DNA of 64,000 nt, from NCBI GenBank assembly GCA_028821405.1, contig JAPPGK010000077.1, positions 1 to 64,000 on the forward strand, written 5' to 3'. The notes beneath the pieces are model-generated. The model did no database searches, was not told where the DNA came from, and worked only from the letters and a program-made list of their open reading frames with translations. A program made the position numbers and the translations under genes. The DNA comes from Gammaproteobacteria bacterium (GTDB lineage Bacteria > Pseudomonadota > Gammaproteobacteria > Pseudomonadales > Azotimanducaceae). Shown here in pieces: positions 1 through 9,086 of this stretch. How positions within the stretch are numbered: position 1 is the stretch's first letter; each line of letters starts with the position of its first letter.

Positions 1-169
1 ACGATGGCACGAAACAACCATTATTTCAACTTATTTATGACACACTACACTAGGTACCGTCTCACCTTTCAAACGGCCTCGTCACCTATACGACTATCGG
101 GGGGACGCAACCCGCAACGGGATTGGGCATGGTCTCGGCAAGTGCGATCCGCCATCCGAGCCATCGGAG

Positions 170-1279
170 CTATCTGTCCGCGGTGATCTCGATGCGGTCG
201 TCGCCAATGCGGGTGACCCGCAGGCCGAAGTTGGTCTCGAGGGCGGCGATCATGCCGTCGGTTTCGCCGACCGCGATGCGCCCGCCGATCCGGATGGCTC
301 TTACCTCGGGATCGGGGATATCGACCGTGACCGTCGTGTAGCGGCTGATCTCCGCCACCACCTGCTCCAAGGGGTCGCCGGCGAAGGTCAATAGGCCGTC
401 TCGCCAGCCGAGCTTCTTCTTGATGTCGATCGGCGCCACGGTCCGGATCTCGTCGATCGCGGTAGCGCGTTCCCCGGACCGCCAGATCGTTGTCTGCTGC
501 CCCACCTGCAAGGTACCGAGCACTTGCAGTGCGTCCATGGCGGGGTCGTGGCCAACGTGTCCGGGGGGACGCGGGATGCCGGTCGTCGCGATCTCGACGC
601 TTCCTTCGGTCACCAGCACATCCACGTCGCCGCCCTTGATGTGGACTGCGAACGCCGTTCCCACCGCTTGGATCCGGCTGTTTCCGGCATAGACCCGAAA
701 TGGCCGTTCCACGTTCCGGGCCACCGTGAAGTGAGCTTCGCCTGCCTGCAGCCGGATGTCTCGATGGCGCTCTGTGTACTCCACCGACAGCCGGGTGTTG
801 GTGTTCAACCGGGCGACGGAGCCGTCGGCCAAGGTGACTGTCTGCTGCTCCCCGATGGCGGTTGCATAGGTCCCGTCGCCGCCGATCCGGTTGGCTGCCC
901 CATCGACGCTCGTGTCGTTGCCGATGGAAGCGGTGTTGGCGACCAAGACAGCGACACCCGCGAGCACGGCGGCAGCGGCGACGCCAGCGAGCATCGAAAC
1001 CGGGCCGAGACGGGACCGGGTTCCTTCCGCGTGTCCGCGCCCCTCCTGTCCGGGCTTGTCCAGCGGAATGGCCAACTCCGTCAAGACGTTCGCCCTGCCC
1101 CAGAACCGCGCCAAGCCACGGAGTTGCTTCACGTGTGCCGGACTCCGCGCAAGCCACGCCTCGAGTTCCTCCCGCTCGTCGGCAGACAGTGCTTCATCGC
1201 CGTCGAGCCTGATCAGCCAAGCGCCTGCCTCCGCCTCGGCAGTGTGCCGGTCCGGGAACTTGAGAAGGGTCGGTTTCAT
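170..1279 (-). CDS. FecR-family anti-sigma regulator (first pair)
   Basis: Inner-membrane sensor of the FecR type, expected to relay a signal from a TonB receptor to its partner ECF sigma factor. The 369-residue protein has an N-terminal acidic helical segment (about residues 12-60, the DUF4880-like sigma-binding part), one hydrophobic span near residues 93-115, then the periplasmic FecR domain (about 135-235; motifs LADGSVARLNTNTRL and AVGTAFAV) and a C-terminal STN-like half that ends in EITADR. Its ATG overlaps the stop of the upstream sigma gene as ATGA (1276-1279), so the two are translationally coupled. By analogy with the second pair, a TonB receptor may lie just left of the window; the 169 bases downstream hold no convincing gene. 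Family assignment is secure, the signal is unknown. Confidence 0.9.
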   Translation of the reverse strand: MKPTLLKFPDRHTAEAEAGAWLIRLDGDEALSADEREELEAWLARSPAHVKQLRGLARFWGRANVLTELAIPLDKPGQEGRGHAEGTRSRLGPVSMLAGVAAAAVLAGVAVLVANTASIGNDTSVDGAANRIGGDGTYATAIGEQQTVTLADGSVARLNTNTRLSVEYTERHRDIRLQAGEAHFTVARNVERPFRVYAGNSRIQAVGTAFAVHIKGGDVDVLVTEGSVEIATTGIPRPPGHVGHDPAMDALQVLGTLQVGQQTTIWRSGERATAIDEIRTVAPIDIKKKLGWRDGLLTFAGDPLEQVVAEISRYTTVTVDIPDPEVRAIRIGGRIAVGETDGMIAALETNFGLRVTRIGDDRIEITADR

Positions 1280-1875
1280 CGTCTACGTTCTTGCCCGACC
1301 AAGGATCTCAGCACAGAGGGTGACTTTCGCGATGCTCCTTCGCGTCGTTCCACGTATGCCCGGCAGGCAAGCACCCCTTTGAGCATGTATTTCTCCACCG
1401 AACTGACAGACAAGGACATTCGCTCCGCGATCTCCTTGTGCGTCAGTCCGTAGACCTTGCGCAAGATGTACACCTGCTTGCATTTCTCCGGCAAGTGGGC
1501 CACTGCCTCGCAATGCAGGCCCAAGGACTCCTCGGCTGCGATCTGCTCCTCAAGGGCAGTGTCTCCCTCTAAGACTACGACCGGCCCCAAATCATCAATC
1601 AAATCGGTCATCTGGCGCGATTTCTGGGTCAGCTTCGTGAGCGCGAGGTTCCTGGCCGACCGGTACAGGTAGGCTTCCGGCTGATCGATCCCCCTGCTCT
1701 GCTCGGCAACGTAGGCTCGCAGATACGCCTCTTGGGCGATGTCCTCGATGTCCTCGCGTCGGGTTAGGAGACGACCGAGAAAGCTCTTGATCGAGCTGTG
1801 GTTCTCGACGAACGCACGGGAGACCCCCGACAACGCCTTGCCCTTGTCCGCCCTGGGTTCGCTGGACCCCGCCAT
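1276..1875 (-). CDS. ECF sigma factor, FecI type (first pair)
   Basis: RNA polymerase sigma factor of about 199 residues, with region 2 (EDIAQEAYLRAY, then YLYRSARNLAL) and region 4 helix-turn-helix (LTHKEIAERMSLSVSSVEKY). The reading frame stays open far upstream, but the start at 1875 is chosen because a GGAGG lies seven bases before this ATG and the family is about 170-200 residues long. It overlaps the downstream fecR start by four bases and is divergent from a second sigma/FecR pair starting at 2070, with about 194 bases between them that must hold both promoters. It probably directs transcription of its own receptor operon and is held by the coupled FecR. Confident for family; target genes are inferred. 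Confidence 0.9.
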   Translation of the reverse strand: MAGSSEPRADKGKALSGVSRAFVENHSSIKSFLGRLLTRREDIEDIAQEAYLRAYVAEQSRGIDQPEAYLYRSARNLALTKLTQKSRQMTDLIDDLGPVVVLEGDTALEEQIAAEESLGLHCEAVAHLPEKCKQVYILRKVYGLTHKEIAERMSLSVSSVEKYMLKGVLACRAYVERREGASRKSPSVLRSLVGQERRR

Positions 1876-2069
1876 GGCAACCTCCGGTGGCCCCCTCTCG
1901 GACCGTCGCCGTAGCATAACGACCTGAGGGCGGGACCGTCGAGGTGGGTTCGCCGTCCTGTGCGCCAGTCGTCGAGCGATCCGCGCTTGCGCGGGGTCTG
2001 GTCCCGGCGAGCCTTTGACACCGATTTTGTGCTCCAATTGGATCCAGGTGACAGCACGCTTGAGGATCC

Positions 2070-2663
2070 ATGGGCGAACCGGATCGGCTGATCGACGCAT
2101 ACCTCGCCCTGCGCGAGCAGATCGCACACCTAGTGACGCGCATCGTGCCGCCGAAAGAGGTCGAGGACGTGGTCCAAGAGACGTATGTGCGCATCTGTCG
2201 GGTCGATCCCAAGGAGGCGATCCGCGATCCCCGTTCCTATGTGTTGCGCACGGCCCGGAACCTGGCCTTCGACCACGTGAAGCGTTCCGAAACGCGCCTG
2301 ACCGCGGGTACTGACATGGACGGGTTGCCCCCGGGAGAATCCGTGTTGCCCGTCGAGGCGGATCCAACGCAGGCTCGGGTCGCGTCCGATGAGGAATTCG
2401 CGCTGTTTTGCGAAGCGGTTCGCTCACTGCCCAGGCAGTGTCGGCGCGCCTTCGTACTGAAGAAGGTCTACGGCTATTCGCTCAAGGAAATCATGGCCGA
2501 GATGGACCTGGGCCAACCCACCGTCGAAACCCACATTGTCAATGGCACCAAACGGTGCGTGCAGTACCTGCGGGCCCGGCAACAGGGCCGGTCGCTGCCG
2601 GCGGGCCTCTCAAGGAATCGGCGGCGTCATTCGTCCAAAGGACGAGGAGGAACACCTGCATGA
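2070..2663 (+). CDS. ECF sigma factor, FecI type (second pair)
   Basis: A 197-residue ECF sigma factor with region 2 (KEVEDVVQETYVRIC and RSYVLRTARNLAFDHV) and region 4 (YSLKEIMAEMDLGQPTVETH). It is clearly related to, but well diverged from, the sigma factor on the other strand at 1276-1875, so the two pairs are paralogues rather than a recent duplication. The final ATGA overlaps the start of the downstream fecR gene (2660-2663). The chain sigma, FecR, TonB receptor is continuous with overlapping codons, the usual layout of cell-surface signalling. The C-terminal tail is Arg/Lys rich. The gene start is the first ATG after the divergent promoter region; no strong Shine-Dalgarno is visible (AGGATCC lies nearby). 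Confidence 0.9.
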   Translation: MGEPDRLIDAYLALREQIAHLVTRIVPPKEVEDVVQETYVRICRVDPKEAIRDPRSYVLRTARNLAFDHVKRSETRLTAGTDMDGLPPGESVLPVEADPTQARVASDEEFALFCEAVRSLPRQCRRAFVLKKVYGYSLKEIMAEMDLGQPTVETHIVNGTKRCVQYLRARQQGRSLPAGLSRNRRRHSSKGRGGTPA

Positions 2664-3745
2664 CTAAGGTCGTACCGATCTCGCGGGACGATGAACTGCT
2701 CGGCGTCGCGAGTCGCTGGATGCTCAAGCTTGACGAGGGCGCATTGAGCGCAAGCGACGAAGCTGCCCTTGGCGCGTGGCTGGATGAACACACGAGGCAT
2801 CGCGAATTGCTCCTGGAAGTTGCCGTCGTATGGGACAAGACCGATGCACTGGCGCGGTTGGCGGACCTCTTTCCACACGATGCCGCCGCCGATCAGGTGT
2901 CGGGCGGCACCCGACATTGGCGCTGGGCACAGGGTCTCGCCGTTGCCGCGGGTCTGGCAGTCCTTACGATCAGCGGCGTGCTGCTACTGAGTCCCGGTGC
3001 TGATACGACGCCGCCAACGTCGGACGGCGCTAGTGTGACGTCAGCGGAGTACGAGACCGCGATCGGCGGCCAAAAGACCGCGCTGCTTCCCGACGGCAGC
3101 GAGGTGGTATTGAACACCAACAGCCAGCTCGCGGTGACGTTCACGCCGTCGGCGCGCGTGCTTCACCTGGCACGGGGCGAGATTCTCGTGCGGGTCGCCG
3201 AAGATCGTGTCCGACCGCTGTCAGTGGTCGCCGGCGATCGGATCATTCAAGCCTTGGGTACAGTATTCGTGGTGGAAATCACGGACGAACGGAAGGTGGA
3301 GCTTATGGTGAGCGAAGGCACGGTCGTCATCGGTATCCAACCGCCGGCGACGTCGCCTGGTGTCGGCGACCTGCTGGACACCGCTTCCTGGCCACCCGTG
3401 CTTGCGCTGGCCGAGGGCAACGTCGTGTCGGCTGGCGAGGCGGTGACCCTGAGTGCCACCGACCCGGTCAAGAGAACCGTTTCGGCCGACGACGTCGAGG
3501 TCAGGCTGTCCTGGGAGGAGGGGCGTCTGATCTTTCGTTCGGAGCCGCTCGAGAAGGCGCTCCAGGAAGTCGAGCGCTATACGACGGTCGAGTTTGTGTT
3601 CCTTGACGAGTCGCTCCGAACCCGCTCCCTCTCCGGGCGCTTTCGAGCCGGCGATGTTGAGGCCCTGCTGCTGTCACTTCGCGTCAACTTCAACATCACG
3701 CATGAATACGACGGTGAAGGTCGCGTGCTTCTCAGTGGTCTTTGA
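2660..3745 (+). CDS. FecR-family anti-sigma regulator (second pair)
   Basis: A 361-residue membrane regulator that would receive the signal from the STN domain of the adjacent receptor. Visible parts are an N-terminal helical sigma-binding segment (residues 10-60), a transmembrane span at about 90-111, a FecR domain with LLPDGSEVVLNTNSQL and ALGTVFVVE, and a C-terminal secretin/TonB-like half (EPLEKALQEVERYTTVE). The start ATG at 2660 overlaps the sigma stop and has GGAGGA ten bases upstream. The gene ends in TTTGA, where the TTG of the receptor frame (3742) overlaps the TGA stop, suggesting translational coupling of regulator and receptor. Family is secure; the signal molecule is not known. 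Confidence 0.9.
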   Translation: MTKVVPISRDDELLGVASRWMLKLDEGALSASDEAALGAWLDEHTRHRELLLEVAVVWDKTDALARLADLFPHDAAADQVSGGTRHWRWAQGLAVAAGLAVLTISGVLLLSPGADTTPPTSDGASVTSAEYETAIGGQKTALLPDGSEVVLNTNSQLAVTFTPSARVLHLARGEILVRVAEDRVRPLSVVAGDRIIQALGTVFVVEITDERKVELMVSEGTVVIGIQPPATSPGVGDLLDTASWPPVLALAEGNVVSAGEAVTLSATDPVKRTVSADDVEVRLSWEEGRLIFRSEPLEKALQEVERYTTVEFVFLDESLRTRSLSGRFRAGDVEALLLSLRVNFNITHEYDGEGRVLLSGL

Positions 3746-6700
3746 CCAAGCGGGTCGATCCTCCTCGCCATGGGATAGGTGACAGCGTAGCGTTTGCCGT
3801 GGTCTCACGCCGTATTCGCCACTCTGCCTTCGCTGGGCGCTCAAGGAAAATCGACGCTGGATCGTCATCAACACGAGCGCGAAGACGCCGCGGTGCCGAT
3901 GTAGGAGCCGGTTTCTTGCTGTCTGTGATGCTCCTGGGCTTCGGTTCGGCCGCATCTGCGCAGGAGGCCAGCGAACAGCGGATCGAATTCGACATACCGG
4001 CGCAGGCGGCGAATACGGCGCTCACGGAGTTTGCTGAGCAGGCCGACCTGACGCTGGTGTTCCCGGACGATGTGGTCCGCTGGAAGTCCGCCAACGCCTT
4101 GATCGGCGAGTACACGCTGCAGGAAGGCGTCGACATCCTGCTGGCGGATACCGGGTTAACCCCCATGTTCAGCAACGAACTGGTACTGAGCATATCGGCT
4201 GACGAACAGCCGACGAACAAGGGGAAGACCATGGAGGTGAAGAGAACACCGCCGTTGCTCAAGCGCTTGGGTACGACCATCGCCGCGGCAATGGCCACGA
4301 TATCCGCCGCAATCTCGACCGCCGCACCAGACGACGAAGGTGACGAGCCGAGGCTGGTCGAGATCATCATCGTTACAGCCGAAAAGCGGGAGGAGAGCAT
4401 CCTCGACGTGCCCCTCGGTATGACGGCACTCGGCGGCGACAAGCTCGAAGCGTTGGGCTTGACCAACTTCATGGACCTCGAGCAAGTCGTGCCGGGGTTG
4501 CAGTTCGGCGATGACAACGAGCAGAAGGGAAACGGCACGGTCATCCGGGGCATTGGCACCTTCCGGGGCGGCACCCCGATACACGGCGGATCGCAAGTCA
4601 ATGTGGACCGCGACTTGGCCGTTTCGGTCAGCGTCGACGATGTGTTCACGTTTGCCAGTTACGGTCTGGCACCACAGCTTTTCGATCTTGAGCGTGTAGA
4701 GATCTTGAGAGGCCCCCAGGGAACCATGCGCGGCCGCAACGCCATTGCCGGCGCGGTCAACTACTACACGAAGAAGCCCACCGATGAGTGGGATGCCCTC
4801 GTCCAGGCCGAGTTCACCGACCAGTTCACCCACCGCTACAACGTCGCATTCGGCGGCCCGTTAGCGGACCACGTGAGTTTCCGGATTTCCGCGGGCTATC
4901 ACGAGGGGGATGGCGCCCAGGAGAACATCGGCCTCGGTGGGGACTACGATGCCCCCGACCAATTCAGCTATTCGCCGCAGCTACGCTTCAAGACCGACCG
5001 CCTAGACATCAACCTGCGTTACTCGGGTGTACGGGACCAGGGGGCACCGCGCACCCAGATCCGCATCACCGAGCCCGACCGCACCTCGAAGTGCATCGGC
5101 GCTCCCCTTGGCTACGAGGGGCCACTTGAGGATGAGAACGGTAACTGCATCGCAGGGAGTCAAAACCGCCACTACCTCTACGATCAGCCATTTCCCGCGA
5201 TTCCGGCCAACTGTCCCGAAGGGGTGCCGGGCTTCAAATGCGGGGATGTCGAGAACATCATCAATGTCAACGCCCCCGGGGTCTCCGACAGCCAGCGCGA
5301 TACCTGGATCCTGAACGCCTCGTTCGACGTTACGGACGCGTTGCAGCTCCGGTACAGCTACGGCAAGTCGGACGTGCTGCAGAAGACCAGTCGCGATCAG
5401 GACAACACGAACGTCGTCGCGCCGGAGGCAGGGGACTTTATCGGTGGTCACGCCGGTGTCGATAGTCGGATTCACACCGTCTTTCCCTATGATGAGTTCA
5501 GCCACGAATTGCAACTGTTTTCGGAACTCGACGGGCCCTTCAACTTCGTTGCGGGCCTCTTCTACTACGAGAACGCAAACGCCTGGTCTGCCGAGGTGGA
5601 GAACTTCGCGATGAGCGGCATTGGCGACCTCGGGAATCCTTTCCAGCGGTTCAGCAGGGGTGCGGACGCGGAAGCTGCGGCGCTCGGCGTCATACAACCT
5701 GGACAGGTCTTCGGCTTTTTCCCGTTTGTGCCTGTGCCCGTGTCCAACTGCGACGACTTTCACGATGGTGTCCTGGTGCCTTTCCTTGACTTGATCAACT
5801 CGTTTAGCACACCGATCCGTACGATCAGCGAGATCGAGACCGGCTGTGACCAACGCACTGATCACACCCTAAGCCTCACTCAGGACCTTCTGGTTGATAC
5901 TGAAACGCGGGCGGTGTTCCTCACCGGGGATTACCGCTTGAGCGATGAGTGGCTGATATCCGGCGGGCTGCGGTGTTCCGAGGACTACAAGGAGAAGGGT
6001 ATCAATCGGATATCGCGGGGGGTCTGGTTCCTTGGCGTACCGGTTTTCTCGATCCTCAATCACTTCGCGCTGCCGCCGAAGGACGGAACCTGGAGCAAGA
6101 CCATTGGCCATCTGGGGATCGAATATACGCCTTCCACAAACACCTTGTTCTACGGTCGTATCTCCACGGGCTATCGTAGTGGGGGATTCAACTACGACAG
6201 CGGCGCAGAGGTGGCAAACCCCGGCAATCTCATCAAGTCGGAAACCAACGTCAGCTACGAGTTGGGTGTCAAGGGACTATTCGACGATCAACGCCTGCTC
6301 TTGGCTGCTGCCACGTTCTACTACGACTTTGCCGACTATCAGGTCCTCGCGACCCAGGAGATCCCGGAGGAGTACTTGACGCCGTTCCACTCGAGTCCAT
6401 TGGTCGAGTTTACCGATAACATCTCGGGCACGAGCATCTGGGGGGCGGAGGCCGAGTTCGAGTACTACTTGAGCGAGCGCTTGCACGTCTCCGGCTTCTA
6501 CGCCTATCAGGGTTCCGAGATTGGCGCGCATTCCTCTGTGGTGGAGGGTGATCCCAACGCAAGGATTGGTACTTGGGAGCATCTACGGCTCCAAGACGGC
6601 GCCAAGCTGACGAGCTTCTACGTTCTGCCCACCGTGCTGTCCGGGAATCAGCTTCCCATGCAGCCGAACCACAAGGCGGCGTTGACGGTCACCTACAGCA

Positions 6701-7005
6701 CTACGTTGGAGACATTCGGATCCCTGCAATTGGGGTCAACGGTGAGCTACACCGGTAGCCGCTACCCCGACATCGGCAATCTCGATTATTGGAAAATGCC
6801 CGCGTACTCCCGGTGGGATGTGCGGGGGACCTGGAATCCGCCCGGTGAAGCCTGGTCAGTGACTGCCTACGTGCAGAACGTGCTCGATGAGATTGGCGTC
6901 CTTGAGGTGTTGCCAACATCGCCGAGAACCAAGGGAGCAGGTATGGCAACGCTGACCGAACCGCGCCAATTCGGTATACAGGTTCGCTGGCGGCCCAGCT
7001 TCTAG
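3742..7005 (+). CDS. TonB-dependent outer-membrane receptor with STN signalling domain
   Basis: Outer-membrane gated porin that imports a large substrate using TonB energy and signals inward through an STN domain. In the 1087-residue frame a basic N-terminus precedes a signal peptide ending near SAASAQ (residue 74), then an STN domain (about 78-150, FDIPAQAANTALTEFAEQAD), then a second signal-peptide-like segment beginning at Met164 (codon at 4231, with AAGGGGAAG just upstream), a plug domain with a TonB-box-like VEIIIVTAEKREE near residue 210 and the RGPQGTMRGRNAIAGAVNY plug motif, and a beta-barrel ending in the typical aromatic residue (WRPSF). The TTG start overlaps the fecR stop; it is the longest possible choice, and GTG 3799 is an alternative. 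Substrate is unknown; the context fits a siderophore or similar ligand. Confidence 0.88.
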   Translation: MTKRVDPPRHGIGDSVAFAVVSRRIRHSAFAGRSRKIDAGSSSTRARRRRGADVGAGFLLSVMLLGFGSAASAQEASEQRIEFDIPAQAANTALTEFAEQADLTLVFPDDVVRWKSANALIGEYTLQEGVDILLADTGLTPMFSNELVLSISADEQPTNKGKTMEVKRTPPLLKRLGTTIAAAMATISAAISTAAPDDEGDEPRLVEIIIVTAEKREESILDVPLGMTALGGDKLEALGLTNFMDLEQVVPGLQFGDDNEQKGNGTVIRGIGTFRGGTPIHGGSQVNVDRDLAVSVSVDDVFTFASYGLAPQLFDLERVEILRGPQGTMRGRNAIAGAVNYYTKKPTDEWDALVQAEFTDQFTHRYNVAFGGPLADHVSFRISAGYHEGDGAQENIGLGGDYDAPDQFSYSPQLRFKTDRLDINLRYSGVRDQGAPRTQIRITEPDRTSKCIGAPLGYEGPLEDENGNCIAGSQNRHYLYDQPFPAIPANCPEGVPGFKCGDVENIINVNAPGVSDSQRDTWILNASFDVTDALQLRYSYGKSDVLQKTSRDQDNTNVVAPEAGDFIGGHAGVDSRIHTVFPYDEFSHELQLFSELDGPFNFVAGLFYYENANAWSAEVENFAMSGIGDLGNPFQRFSRGADAEAAALGVIQPGQVFGFFPFVPVPVSNCDDFHDGVLVPFLDLINSFSTPIRTISEIETGCDQRTDHTLSLTQDLLVDTETRAVFLTGDYRLSDEWLISGGLRCSEDYKEKGINRISRGVWFLGVPVFSILNHFALPPKDGTWSKTIGHLGIEYTPSTNTLFYGRISTGYRSGGFNYDSGAEVANPGNLIKSETNVSYELGVKGLFDDQRLLLAAATFYYDFADYQVLATQEIPEEYLTPFHSSPLVEFTDNISGTSIWGAEAEFEYYLSERLHVSGFYAYQGSEIGAHSSVVEGDPNARIGTWEHLRLQDGAKLTSFYVLPTVLSGNQLPMQPNHKAALTVTYSTTLETFGSLQLGSTVSYTGSRYPDIGNLDYWKMPAYSRWDVRGTWNPPGEAWSVTAYVQNVLDEIGVLEVLPTSPRTKGAGMATLTEPRQFGIQVRWRPSF

Positions 7006-7142
7006 CGCCGACCTACCGGGAAGACCCCGGGCGCGTGCGCGGGATCGCCCGTTTGCGCGCCCGCGCGCCTGCCCGAACGTCCTGAAGCCGGATGGAGACG
7101 TTTCTTGCTTCGTGTTGACATGCTTGCCGGAGAGGTCCAGCG

Positions 7143-9086
7143 GTGACACCGTCGCCAAGTGCCGGGCACGTCAACGAGTTGTCGCAGAAACTCAGCTTTC
7201 GCTGGGTGCTCAACATATTTCTGCGCACGTGGCCGTTCATTCGCCCATCGCTCAAGCACTTCGGGATCTTCTTGGGGCTATCGGGCGTCGTCGCGCTCGT
7301 CGGCCTGTTTCTTGTCTTCGTCGTATTCGGGTTCACGACGACCGGCATTGTCGCCGGGGATCCGGTTGGCACGGTGCCGGTCGCTGTCTGGCGCCTGGAT
7401 ACGGATGTCTACGTAAACGTCGAAGAGTTGACCGATGAGGCGCGGCGCGGGCTCATCTGGCCGGCGATCATCACGACGATCGTGCTGCTCGGCATCACGG
7501 TCAGCGCGGGTGTTGGCCTGTCCTACTACAGCATCTGGATCTTCCAGCAAGTCAATCAGCGCATGCGTCTTGAGCTGATCGATCGGCTACAGGCCCAGTC
7601 GCTTCAGTTCCATGCAAACGCCAAGGCCGGGGATGCGATCTACCGCGTCTACCAGGACAGCGCGATGGTGACCGGCCTGGTGCGCGCCATTCTGCTGGAA
7701 CCCTTGCTGTTCCTCGGCCGCTACGTGGTCGGCCTCGCCGTGGTCGCAGCGTTCGACCCGTTTCTCGCCTTGGTGCTGGCGTTCGCGGTTCCTCCGGTCC
7801 TCTATCTTGGCTACCGATTCTCCGGCCCGTTGAGACGCCGTTTCAGAGTCGCACGCGAGCGCAACAGCGCGCTGACTTCGCGGATTCAGGAAAGCGTGCT
7901 CGGCATTCGCGTCATCAAGGCGTGCCACGCGGAAGCGGCGCGCGGCGCCGATTTCCTCGGTCATTCGCGGGCAGCGCTCGACGCCGCTTTCCGCGCCCGC
8001 GTGTCGCTCACGGTGCTCGGGATTCTTGCCTTCGCCGTGATCGGACTCGCCACGCTTACGGTGGAGTCTGTGGCGGCGCTGCTTTCCAACGCCAATGCCC
8101 GGACGTTCGGCCAGTGGATCCTCTTGGGCTATGGATTTGCCGTCTGGAACTACGGATCGTTCTTCATGGTGACCAATCGCGCCAACGAGGGCCTCGGTTC
8201 GGTTCGGGCGCTGATCGCCACATGGGGCCGGGCCCAGGACATGGCGATGGGTTTGGGGCGCGTCTTCGAGATACTCGACCTCGTGCCGGACGTGGAGGAT
8301 GCCCCCGACGCCCGGCCGCTTGCGGGCATCGAGGACGGCGTGTCCTTCGACGGGGTAACGTTCGGCTACGAGCCGGCGCGAGAAGTGCTGCAGGACGTGG
8401 CCTTCGGAGCTGGTCTGGGCTCCGTGACGGCGATCGTTGGCCCCACCGGAACCGGCAAGTCGACGCTCATGTCGCTGTTGCTTCGCCTGGCGGACCCCGA
8501 CGACGGCCGCATCACCATCGATGGCAAGGACCTGCGATCCGTCACCGTCGCATCCATTCGCCAACATGTTGCGCTAGCCACCCAGGAGAACACCCTGTTC
8601 TCGGCGAGCGTGCTCGAGAACATTCGCTTTGCCAAACCCGAAGCGACGCGGGAGGAGGTCGCGACGGCGGCCCGCGTTGCCTGCGCGGACACCTTCATCG
8701 AGGCGCTTGCCGAGGGCTACGACACGCCGCTCGGAGAACGCGCGACGAAGCTCTCGACCGGCCAAAGGCAACGTATCGTGATCGCTCGTGCCATCGTCAA
8801 GGATGCACCGATACTGATACTTGATGAGCCGACCGCCGCGCTCGATGCGGTGACCGAGCAGCGCGTGCTCGACAGCATCAAAGCCTGGGGGAAGCGGCGT
8901 TGCATCTTCCTTATCACGCACCGTCTTTCCACGATCCGCCGGGCCGACCAGATCGTTTATTTGAGGGATGGAGCAGTCCTGGGGTCGGGCACCCACGACG
9001 AACTGACTGCGGGCAACGGCGCCTATCGCGCTTTTGTGGAGGCCGAACTCGGGGTCGACCCCGAGCGGGTGTCGCGGGATGAGTGA
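7143..9086 (+). CDS. ABC transporter half, exporter fold with fused ATPase (subunit 1)
   Basis: A 647-residue half-transporter of the MsbA/YbtP type: six hydrophobic spans in the first 330 residues followed by a nucleotide-binding domain. Walker A is GPTGTGKST (about residue 433), the Q-loop lies in ATQENTLF, the signature is LSTGQ instead of LSGGQ, Walker B is ILILDEPTAALD (about 557) and the H-loop is ITHRLST. The GTG start follows an AGAGG eight bases upstream. Its 3' end overlaps the start of a second half-transporter by eight bases, so a heterodimer is expected. Because it follows an STN receptor, import of a siderophore-like compound, as done by exporter-fold pairs such as YbtPQ and IrtAB, is possible; lipid or peptide export cannot be excluded. 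Confidence 0.88.
   Translation: MTPSPSAGHVNELSQKLSFRWVLNIFLRTWPFIRPSLKHFGIFLGLSGVVALVGLFLVFVVFGFTTTGIVAGDPVGTVPVAVWRLDTDVYVNVEELTDEARRGLIWPAIITTIVLLGITVSAGVGLSYYSIWIFQQVNQRMRLELIDRLQAQSLQFHANAKAGDAIYRVYQDSAMVTGLVRAILLEPLLFLGRYVVGLAVVAAFDPFLALVLAFAVPPVLYLGYRFSGPLRRRFRVARERNSALTSRIQESVLGIRVIKACHAEAARGADFLGHSRAALDAAFRARVSLTVLGILAFAVIGLATLTVESVAALLSNANARTFGQWILLGYGFAVWNYGSFFMVTNRANEGLGSVRALIATWGRAQDMAMGLGRVFEILDLVPDVEDAPDARPLAGIEDGVSFDGVTFGYEPAREVLQDVAFGAGLGSVTAIVGPTGTGKSTLMSLLLRLADPDDGRITIDGKDLRSVTVASIRQHVALATQENTLFSASVLENIRFAKPEATREEVATAARVACADTFIEALAEGYDTPLGERATKLSTGQRQRIVIARAIVKDAPILILDEPTAALDAVTEQRVLDSIKAWGKRRCIFLITHRLSTIRRADQIVYLRDGAVLGSGTHDELTAGNGAYRAFVEAELGVDPERVSRDE

Noticed and set aside
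69..1157. Long minus-strand frame of 362 codons
   Set aside because: Arg/Gly-rich translation without motifs, fully overlapping the FecR gene in another frame; a GC-rich shadow.
7006..7142. GC-rich palindromic stretch between the TonB receptor and the ABC genes
   Set aside because: Several overlapping GC-rich pairings but no T tract and no clear unique stem; could be chance in high-GC DNA.
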